Below, piece by piece: positions 1-6,007 of a stretch of DNA of 43,240 bases (the stretch's first letter is position 1; every line of letters starts with the position of its first letter). Position numbers and translations under genes: made by a program. The notes below the pieces were generated by a model that saw only the letters and a program-made list of their open reading frames with translations, did not search any database and was not told the DNA's origin. Origin of the DNA: an uncultured Collinsella sp. (GTDB lineage: Bacteria > Actinomycetota > Coriobacteriia > Coriobacteriales > Coriobacteriaceae); assembly GCA_900542125.1 (NCBI GenBank), contig UQMO01000015.1, positions 1-43,240 on the forward strand. The letters are read 5' to 3'.

Positions 1-16
1 GCGCAACGCGTTGCGC
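1..16. promoter_or_regulatory. 16-bp perfect palindrome
   Basis: GCGCAACGCGTTGCGC reads the same on both strands and lies about 150 bp upstream of the PTS operon. It could be an operator, or the remainder of an element cut by the window edge. No regulator gene is visible, so the role is unknown. Confidence 0.4.
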
Positions 17-91
17 TGAGTCCTGAGGCTGTTGCAATGAAAATGAGAATCAAGGGTTTAAACAAATAATCCAACCTTTTGCGAATTTAGC

Positions 92-120
92 TATAATTCC
101 ACAATCCAAACAGGTATACT
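92..120 (+). promoter_or_regulatory. Candidate promoter region of the man PTS operon
   Basis: Two -10-like hexamers are present: TATAAT at 92-97 and TATACT (preceded by GG) at 115-120. The second resembles the GG(G)TAYNNT boxes ahead of other genes in this window and would give a leader of about 40 nt ending in the strong site AAAGGAGG. Neither has a good -35 at normal spacing. I see no -24/-12 sigma-54 promoter, although many man-family PTS operons use one. Confidence 0.35.
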
Positions 121-167
121 CCTTTCATGTCGTGTAGGAAATACGTAGACAAAAAGGAGGTTATGTG

Positions 168-1157
168 ATGGTAAGTATTGTTCTTGCTAGCCACGGGGAC
201 TTGGCAGCTGGAATCAAGCAGACGGGCTCGATGGTCTTTGGCGATCAGCCGTCTGTTGCCGTGGTCTCGCTCGAGCCGAGCATGGGCCCCGACGATTTCC
301 GCGCCAAGGTCGAGGAAGCAGTCGCTTCCTTCGAGGACCAGGAGCAGGTGCTCTTCCTCGTTGATCTGTGGGGCGGCACGCCGTTCAACCAGATCAGCGG
401 GCTCATCGAGGGCCACGATTCCTGGGCTATCGTCACCGGTGTCAACCTGCCTATGCTCATCGAGGCATATTCGCAGCGCTTTGACGCAAAGAACACTGCA
501 CATGCGATCGCAAAACATCTCGTGACTGAGGCTAAGGCTGGCGTGCGCGTCAAGCCCGAGTCTCTGGAGCCCGAGGAGAAGAAGCCGGCTGCGGCCGCCG
601 CTGCTCCTGCAGGCGCCATCCCTCCGGGAACGGTCATCGGCGACGGGCACATCAAGATTGCCCACGTCCGTATCGACACCCGTCTGCTTCATGGTCAGGT
701 GGCCACCACGTGGACCAAGCAGATCAACCCCAACCGCATCATCGTGGTTTCCGACGGCGTTGCTCACGACGAGCTCCGCAAGACCATGATCGAGCAGGCT
801 GCCCCTCCGGGAGTCCATGCCAACGTCGTGCCCATCAAGAAGATGGCCGAGGTCGTCAAGGACACGCGCTTTGGTGACACCAAGGCCATGCTGCTCTTCG
901 AGAACCCGCAGGATCTGCTCAAGGCCATCGAGGCCGGCGTCGACATCAAGGAAGTCAACATCGGTTCCATGGCTCACTCCAAGGGCAAGGTCGTCGTCAC
1001 CAACGCCGTCGCTATGGGCGATGACGACGTCAAGACTCTCGAGGCCCTCAAGGCCAAGGGCGTCAAGTTCGAGGTCCGCAAGGTTCCTTCGGATTCCTCC
1101 GAGGATCTCGACGCCATGTTGAAGAAAGCTAAGGCCGAACTGGCCGCTCAAGCATAG
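168..1157 (+). CDS. manX: PTS mannose/fructose/sorbose family EIIAB fusion
   Basis: Cytoplasmic phosphocarrier of a mannose-family phosphotransferase system, 329 aa. It takes phosphate from HPr on the EIIA domain, passes it to EIIB and then to the sugar in the EIIC/EIID channel. EIIA spans about residues 1-125 with phospho-His9 in ASHGD. An Ala/Pro/Glu hinge (about 128-158) leads to EIIB (about 160-329) with phospho-His175 in RLLHGQV. Length and histidine spacing match E. coli ManX. ATG 168 is chosen because AAAGGAGG ends 7 nt upstream; the overlapping GTG at 165 is too close. The gene is first in an operon with EIIC and EIID. Sugar specificity cannot be read from the sequence; mannose, glucose, fructose or an amino sugar are all possible. 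Confidence 0.95.
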   Translation: MVSIVLASHGDLAAGIKQTGSMVFGDQPSVAVVSLEPSMGPDDFRAKVEEAVASFEDQEQVLFLVDLWGGTPFNQISGLIEGHDSWAIVTGVNLPMLIEAYSQRFDAKNTAHAIAKHLVTEAKAGVRVKPESLEPEEKKPAAAAAAPAGAIPPGTVIGDGHIKIAHVRIDTRLLHGQVATTWTKQINPNRIIVVSDGVAHDELRKTMIEQAAPPGVHANVVPIKKMAEVVKDTRFGDTKAMLLFENPQDLLKAIEAGVDIKEVNIGSMAHSKGKVVVTNAVAMGDDDVKTLEALKAKGVKFEVRKVPSDSSEDLDAMLKKAKAELAAQA

Positions 1158-1175
1158 TAAAGGAGGGTCCGATAC

Positions 1176-1994
1176 ATGTCTGCAATCACTATTCTGCTTG
1201 TTGCGATTGTCGCGTTGCTTGCCGGTATGGAAGGCATTCTGGATGAGTTCCAGTTCCATCAGCCGCTCGTGGCATGCACGCTTATCGGTCTCGTAACCGG
1301 TCACCTTCAGGAGGGCATCCTCTTGGGCGGTTCGCTCCAGATGATGGCCCTTGGCTGGGCTAACGTTGGCGCCGCTGTCGCGCCTGACGCTGCTCTGGCC
1401 TCGGTCGCTTCTTCGATCATCATGGTGCTCGCCCTCAACGGTGGCGCCACCGATTCGGCAAAGGCCGTTACCGCCGCCATCGCCGTCGCCGTCCCGCTGT
1501 CGGTCGCTGGTCTGTTCCTGACCATGATCTGCCGTACCCTGGCTACCGCTATCGCTCACGCCATGGACGGTTGCGCCGAGAAGGGCGACTTCTCCGGCAT
1601 CGAGCGCTGGCAGTACGCTGCTATCCTCATGCAGGGCCTTCGTATCGCCATCCCGGCAGTACTTCTGTGCATCATCCCGGCCGAGGCCGTTACCAACGCG
1701 CTTAACGCTATGCCCGACTGGCTGTCCGGCGGTATGGCTGTCGGCGGCGGCATGGTCGCTTCCGTCGGTTACGCCATGGTCATCAACATGATGGCCACCA
1801 AGGAGACCTGGCCGTTCTTCATCCTCGGCTTTGTCCTTGCTGCCATCCCTCAGCTCACGCTGATCGCCCTTGGCCTCATCGGCATCTCCCTTGCCCTCAT
1901 CTACCTTGGCCTTAAGGATCTGGCCAAGCAGGGTGGCGGCATGGGCGGCGGCTCCGGTGACCCGCTCGGCGACATTCTGAACGATTACGAGTAG
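1176..1994 (+). CDS. manY: PTS mannose-family EIIC permease
   Basis: Polytopic membrane component (272 aa) forming the sugar channel with EIID. The sequence is hydrophobic almost throughout, with an N-terminal helix (ITILLVAIVALLAGMEG) and the family-typical stretch EGILLGGSLQMMALGWANVG near residues 47-66. The C-terminus is a short Gly/Ser-rich cytoplasmic tail. It starts 18 bp after the EIIAB stop behind AAAGGAGG, consistent with co-translation from one mRNA. Length is normal for the family. It should work only with the EIIAB and EIID encoded beside it. Confidence 0.94.
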   Translation: MSAITILLVAIVALLAGMEGILDEFQFHQPLVACTLIGLVTGHLQEGILLGGSLQMMALGWANVGAAVAPDAALASVASSIIMVLALNGGATDSAKAVTAAIAVAVPLSVAGLFLTMICRTLATAIAHAMDGCAEKGDFSGIERWQYAAILMQGLRIAIPAVLLCIIPAEAVTNALNAMPDWLSGGMAVGGGMVASVGYAMVINMMATKETWPFFILGFVLAAIPQLTLIALGLIGISLALIYLGLKDLAKQGGGMGGGSGDPLGDILNDYE

Positions 1995-2010
1995 GAGGGG
2001 AGTGATACAT

Positions 2011-2931
2011 ATGGCAGAGAACAAGATTCAGCTCACCAAGGCTGACCGCAAGAAGGTTTGCTTCCGTCATCAGTTCCTTCAGGGCTCGTGGAACTACGAG
2101 CGTATGCAGAACGGCGGCTGGTGCTTCGCAATGATCCCTGCGATCAAGAAGCTCTACACCAGCAAGGATGACCAGATTGCCGCTCTTAAGCGCCACCTGG
2201 AGTTCTATAACACCCACCCCTATGTTTCCGCCCCCGTCATTGGCGTTACCCTCGCTCTCGAGGAGGAGCGCGCCAACGGTGCCCCGATTGACGACGTCGC
2301 CATTCAGGGCGTCAAGGTCGGTATGATGGGCCCGCTCGCCGGTGTCGGCGACCCCGCCTTCTGGTTCACCCTTCGCCCGATTCTGGGTGCTCTGGGCGCT
2401 TCCCTGGCCCTGTCCGGCAGCATCGCCGGTCCGCTGCTGTTCTTCTTCGCGTGGAACATCATCCGTTACGCCTTCCTGTGGTACACGCAGGAGTTTGGCT
2501 ACAAGGTCGGCTCCTCCATCGCCAAGGACCTCTCCGGCGGTCTGATGGGCAAGGTCACCGAGGGTGCTTCCATCCTGGGTATGTTCATCATCGGCGCCCT
2601 GGTCGAGCGCTGGGTGTCCATCTCCTTCACCCCGGTCGTCTCCAAGGTCACGCAGTCTGCTGGCGCCTTTATCGACTGGGCTAACCTGCCCTCCGGTTCT
2701 GAGGGTGTCAAGGAAGCACTGACGATGTATAACTCCATCGGTGCTAACGCCCTTGATCAGGTGAAGGTCACCACGCTTCAGGCCAACCTCGATCAGCTCA
2801 TCCCCGGCCTTGCCGCCGTGTGCCTGACCCTGCTGGTCTGCAAGCTCCTCAAGAAGAAGGTCAGCCCGATCGTCATCATCCTGGCTCTCTTCGCCATCGG
2901 CATCATCGGTCGCGTCTGCGGCTTCATGTAA
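2011..2931 (+). CDS. manZ: PTS mannose-family EIID component
   Basis: Membrane partner of EIIC (306 aa). The N-terminal half is largely cytoplasmic and carries conserved EIID features: the Gln/Trp-rich segment FLQGSWNYERMQNGGW, then ALEEERA, and GVKVGMMGPLAGVGDPAFW near residues 95-115. Membrane segments follow, including a C-terminal helix. ATG 2011 is chosen because GGAGGGG lies about 10 nt upstream; the in-frame GTG at 2002 almost touches the Shine-Dalgarno. It closes the PTS operon 16 bp after EIIC. An inverted repeat and a probable new promoter follow, so the next gene may be separately transcribed. Confidence 0.94.
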   Translation: MAENKIQLTKADRKKVCFRHQFLQGSWNYERMQNGGWCFAMIPAIKKLYTSKDDQIAALKRHLEFYNTHPYVSAPVIGVTLALEEERANGAPIDDVAIQGVKVGMMGPLAGVGDPAFWFTLRPILGALGASLALSGSIAGPLLFFFAWNIIRYAFLWYTQEFGYKVGSSIAKDLSGGLMGKVTEGASILGMFIIGALVERWVSISFTPVVSKVTQSAGAFIDWANLPSGSEGVKEALTMYNSIGANALDQVKVTTLQANLDQLIPGLAAVCLTLLVCKLLKKKVSPIVIILALFAIGIIGRVCGFM

Positions 2932-2981
2932 GCACGTTTCGGCTTAAGACCGAGAATTGCTAGGCAAGGGCTTTTGAGCCA

Positions 2982-3023
2982 TTGAAACGGACCGCACCCG
3001 GTGGGTACACTGGATGCGGTCCG
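2982..3023 (+). promoter_or_regulatory. Promoter overlapped by a 9-bp inverted repeat
   Basis: TTGAAA (2982-2987) is spaced 18 bp from TACACT (3006-3011), a credible -35/-10 pair. The arms CGGACCGCA (2988-2996) and TGCGGTCCG (3015-3023) flank the -10 exactly and are followed by ATTGTTTTATTT. The repeat could be an operator, or a weak terminator of the PTS operon because the downstream stretch is T-rich. The 18-nt loop makes it a poorer terminator than others in the window. Confidence 0.5.
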
Positions 3024-3051
3024 ATTGTTTTATTTGGAGGGCGAGGCGCGC

Positions 3052-3450
3052 ATGGCGCAATCTCAGAACAGCACGGTCGATCTGGCAACGCCGGCAACCT
3101 GCCTGATGGGGCTTACCAGCCACGGTAACGTGATGGTGGGCAATAAGGCGTTCGAGTATTACAACGAGCGCAATCCCGAGGATTATATTCAAATCCCGTG
3201 GGACGAGGTCGACTATATTGCCGCCGAGGTTTTACGCGGCACCAAGAAGATCACGCGTTTTGCCATCTTCACCAAGGACAACGGTCACTTTACGTTTTCG
3301 ACGCGCGACGACAAAGAGACGCTTCGTGCTGTCCGCAAGTACGTCGACGAGGATAAGCTCGTGCGTTCGCCCGACTTTATCGATGTGACGGCCAAGGGCG
3401 CCAAGAGCATCCCCTCCGTTATCAAAAACCTCTTCCACAAAGGTAACTAG
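3052..3450 (+). CDS. DUF956 family protein (man PTS-associated, ManO-like)
   Basis: Small soluble protein of 132 aa. The pattern NKAFEYYNERNPEDYIQIPWDEVDYI with a C-terminal PSVIKNLFHKGN fits the DUF956 family, often found just downstream of mannose-family PTS genes. The biochemical role is not established as far as I know; an accessory or regulatory part in PTS sugar uptake is an inference from context. ATG 3052 is preferred, with GGAGG about 11 nt upstream; an upstream in-frame GTG at 3001 would lie inside the probable promoter. There is no signal peptide or membrane segment. Confidence 0.82.
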   Translation: MAQSQNSTVDLATPATCLMGLTSHGNVMVGNKAFEYYNERNPEDYIQIPWDEVDYIAAEVLRGTKKITRFAIFTKDNGHFTFSTRDDKETLRAVRKYVDEDKLVRSPDFIDVTAKGAKSIPSVIKNLFHKGN

Positions 3451-3660
3451 TCGTTGGGTAGTCGTTGGGGAAATATCATCCCGGTTTGAGCGCCTATTCT
3501 GGGATGCAGTTTCCGGAACAGGCTCAATTGGAAAACCAGTTTCCTAGAGAGGCCCCATCCGGAAAGCCCGTCCCAGATTTCGTCTGGATAGTGGGACACG
3601 CTTTCCGGAAGGCTGTTCCACCGTAACTTCGAAGAGTGGCTATGCGCTGCATGGCAGTGG
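3451..3660. repeat. Intergenic DNA with degenerate TTTCCGGAA repeats
   Basis: No gene is visible between the DUF956 gene and the tRNA promoter. The segment holds three TCCGGAA-containing units (near 3511, 3558 and 3603); two have the layout GGGA-6 to 8 nt-TTTCCGGAA-GG. A small hairpin CCAGA-TTTCG-TCTGG sits between them. It looks like decayed intergenic repeat DNA; whether copies occur elsewhere in the genome is unknown. Confidence 0.35.
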
Positions 3661-3668
3661 CGCAAATC

Positions 3669-3677
3669 TGCTACACT
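3669..3677 (+). promoter_or_regulatory. Extended -10 promoter of the tRNA gene
   Basis: TGC-TACACT places the -10 at 3672-3677, ending 10 nt before the first tRNA base. The same nonamer appears on the minus strand ahead of the kinase operon. No clear -35 is seen. Confidence 0.5.
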
Positions 3678-3687
3678 AGTACAACAT

Positions 3688-3763
3688 GCCTCCGTAGCTC
3701 AGGGGATAGAGCACCGCTCTCCTAAAGCGGGTGTCGACGGTTCGAATCCGCCCGGGGGCACCA
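3688..3763 (+). tRNA. tRNA-Arg (anticodon CCT)
   Basis: The sequence folds as a 76-nt tRNA with a 7-bp acceptor stem (GCCTCCG with CGGGGGC, one G-T pair). The D-arm is GCTC-AGGGGATA-GAGC. The anticodon stem is CCGCT/AGCGG around the loop CTCCTAA, giving anticodon CCT, which reads AGG. The T-loop is TTCGAAT and CCA is encoded. The T-stem (GACGG/CCGCC) has one A-C mismatch at 3737/3751. AGG should be rare in such a GC-rich genome, so this is probably a low-demand tRNA. Confidence 0.95.
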
Positions 3764-3773
3764 GAGGAATATC

Positions 3774-3808
3774 GAGCCCGGTACCGCTACGGTGCCGGGC
3801 TCTTCTGG
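3774..3808 (+). terminator. Rho-independent terminator after tRNA-Arg
   Basis: Thirteen-bp stem GAGCCCGGTACCG / CGGTGCCGGGCTC (one G-T pair) with a CTA loop, followed by TTCTGGTT. The T run is interrupted, so efficiency may be moderate, but position and stem strength fit a tRNA terminator. Confidence 0.75.
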
Positions 3809-3820
3809 TTCATATCATGT

Positions 3821-3861
3821 CAAAAACGAAGCGCCCGCTTGCTGGGGGAGCAAGCGGGCGC
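3821..3861 (-). terminator. Terminator of the pknB-cluster operon
   Basis: On the minus strand a 13-bp perfect stem (arms at 3831-3843 and 3849-3861, 5-nt loop) is followed by TTCGTTTTTG. It lies about 50 bp after the kinase stop and closes the long minus-strand operon, facing the tRNA terminator. Confidence 0.88.
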
Positions 3862-3913
3862 CTGTGAGCGAATATGTTTGCGGCGAGAGCCGTGATGAGC
3901 GGTGGGGTGGCGA

Positions 3914-5875
3914 CTAGTTGGTCGTACCGGAATCGTCACCCGTGCCCGAGCCAGAGCCCGAACCCGAGCCAGAAAGTGCGACTGTTAGCGTGATCGTGCT
4001 GTCGGTGGACTGCTTGCCGGTGGGGGAGACGCCCGTAACGGTGGCATCCTCGTTACCGCTCACGGGATTGCCGTTCTGGTCACAGAAGCCGATGTTATAG
4101 AAACCGGCGTTGTTGAGCGCGGTAACGGCGGCGGAAATGCTCTTGCCGTACAGGTTGCCTGGGACGGTGGCCTTGCCGGACTTCTTGGCAATGACGACGG
4201 TAATCGTGGCGCCGGGCTTCTGCTTGCCGCTGGGGTTCCAGCTGATCACGGTGCCCTCGGTAACCGAGTCGTTCTCCTGGTAGCTCACGTCGACGCCAAA
4301 GCCTGCCATATCGAGGGCGTTGCGCGCCTGGGCCTCGGTCATGTCGGTCAGGTCGGGGACGGACGTGGTATCCGGGCCGCTCGAGACCTTGTACGAGATG
4401 GTCGTGCCCTTCGCGACTTCCTTACCGGCTTCGGTGCCCTGCTCAAAGACCTGGCCCTCATCAGCCTCGTTGGCCTCCTCGGAGGCGTTGCCCTTCAGGC
4501 CAACGCTTGCCAGTGCGGCTTCTGCTTGGTCCTTGGTCAGGCCGACAAGTTTGGGAACCTCAACCTTTTCGGAGGGCTTGGGGCCCTTGGAGATTACCAG
4601 GTTCACCTTGGTGCCCTTGGTCTTCTTGGTGTTGCCGTTGGGCGTCTGCTCGGCGACCTTGCCCTCGTCGACATCGTCGTTGTAGCTTTGGTCGATGGTG
4701 CCGACCTCGAGGCCGGCTTCCTTGATCAGCTCGACGGCAGTCTGCTGGTCCTTGCCCAGCACATCGGGCACGGTGACCTGCTCGCCGCCAAAGAGTCCTG
4801 TGGCAAAGGCCACCACGATGCCGATGACGGCAACGGCTGCCACCACGGCGGCGATGATCTTGTTCTTGTTGGATTTGGGCTTTTCGACCTCGTAGGAGCC
4901 GGTGGAGCCCGAAACCGAGCTGCGGGCGGTATTTTGGCCGCTCACGCCCGAGACGGGACGCACCATGGCGCGCGTCTGATCGGAAAGCTCGCGAGTCTTG
5001 GTGGCGCCCAGCTCACCGGGGGCACCGATGATGCGCGTGGGCTCCGAGACGTTGACGGCACGGCCCGACAGGTAGCTGTTGAGCACCTGACGCAGCTCGT
5101 CGGCGGTCTGGAAGCGGTTTGCCGGGTCCTTCTCCATGCACTTGAGGATGATGCGCTCAAGGTCGGCGTCGACACCGGAGTTGATCTGGCTCGGCGGAAT
5201 AGGCAGCTCGTTGACCTGCTTGAGTGCGACCGAGATAGCGTCGTCACCGTCAAAGGGGACGCGGCCGGTGGCGCACTCGTACATCACGACGCCCAGCGAG
5301 TAGATATCCGAGGTGGGGCCGAGGTCCTGACCACGGGTCTGCTCGGGGCTGACGTAGTGGGCGGTTCCCAGCACGTTGTTGTCTTGCGTGAGGTGGCTGT
5401 TCTTGGCGCGCGCGATGCCAAAGTCCATCACCTTGATGTTGCCGTCGGGCAGCACCATGATGTTCTGCGGCTTAATGTCGCGGTGGATGATCTCGTGCTT
5501 GTGGGCGACCGAAAGCGCGGAGCTGATCTGCGAGCCGATCTGGGCGACCTTCTTGGGGTCGAGGGCGCCGTGGCTCTTGATGCCGCTCTTAAGGTCGGTG
5601 CCGCGCAGGTACTCCATGACGATGTAATAGGTGTCGCCGTCCTTGCCCCAATCGTAGACGCCCACGATATAGGGGGAGGAGAGACCGGCTGCTGCCTGGG
5701 CCTCCTGCTTAAAGCGTGCGGCGAAGGTTGCGTCGCCAGCATACTGCGGCAGCATGATCTTGACGGCAACCGTGCGGTCGAGGACCTGGTCCTGTGCACG
5801 GTAGACGGTCGCCATGCCGCCTGTTCCCACCTTATCCTTGAGGAGGTATCTTCCCCCGAGGACCCTCTGTTCCAT
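3914..5875 (-). CDS. pknB: PASTA-domain Ser/Thr protein kinase PknB/PrkC type
   Basis: Membrane kinase of 653 aa expected to sense muropeptides or lipid II and phosphorylate cell-wall and division proteins. The kinase domain (about 8-270) has the Gly loop GTGGMATV, Lys39 in VAVK, HRD with Asp133 and DFG with Asp151. A Ser/Thr-rich juxtamembrane linker precedes one transmembrane helix (about 340-362). Four extracellular PASTA repeats follow (about 366-431, 437-499, 504-565, 570-635), then an (SG)n tail. Start: the Met at 5875 has AGGAG 5 nt upstream; the Met at 5890 has no Shine-Dalgarno. It is the last gene of the fhaA-fhaB-pstP-rodA/pbpA-pknB order known from actinobacteria, but no separate pknA is present. 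The 132-bp gap upstream shows no clear promoter. Confidence 0.96.
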   Translation of the reverse strand: MEQRVLGGRYLLKDKVGTGGMATVYRAQDQVLDRTVAVKIMLPQYAGDATFAARFKQEAQAAAGLSSPYIVGVYDWGKDGDTYYIVMEYLRGTDLKSGIKSHGALDPKKVAQIGSQISSALSVAHKHEIIHRDIKPQNIMVLPDGNIKVMDFGIARAKNSHLTQDNNVLGTAHYVSPEQTRGQDLGPTSDIYSLGVVMYECATGRVPFDGDDAISVALKQVNELPIPPSQINSGVDADLERIILKCMEKDPANRFQTADELRQVLNSYLSGRAVNVSEPTRIIGAPGELGATKTRELSDQTRAMVRPVSGVSGQNTARSSVSGSTGSYEVEKPKSNKNKIIAAVVAAVAVIGIVVAFATGLFGGEQVTVPDVLGKDQQTAVELIKEAGLEVGTIDQSYNDDVDEGKVAEQTPNGNTKKTKGTKVNLVISKGPKPSEKVEVPKLVGLTKDQAEAALASVGLKGNASEEANEADEGQVFEQGTEAGKEVAKGTTISYKVSSGPDTTSVPDLTDMTEAQARNALDMAGFGVDVSYQENDSVTEGTVISWNPSGKQKPGATITVVIAKKSGKATVPGNLYGKSISAAVTALNNAGFYNIGFCDQNGNPVSGNEDATVTGVSPTGKQSTDSTITLTVALSGSGSGSGSGTGDDSGTTN

Positions 5876-6007
5876 TCCTGCTCCTAACATAACTATTCGC
5901 TCAACGATGTGTGTAGTACCTACGATGTGGCCGCTGGGGCCGTGTGGCGCGTTGCCGCTAACTCTTCGGCCGCGGCGCGCCTCGGGTGTCCGATTCGATC
6001 ATGGGCA

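Noticed and set aside
87..2024. 645-codon open frame on the minus strand
   Set aside because: It lies antisense to the PTS EIIAB and EIIC genes, whose family motifs and ribosome sites are clear. Long antisense frames are expected in GC-rich biased codons.
4526..5887. 453-codon plus-strand open frame
   Set aside because: Antisense to pknB, which has all kinase and PASTA motifs.
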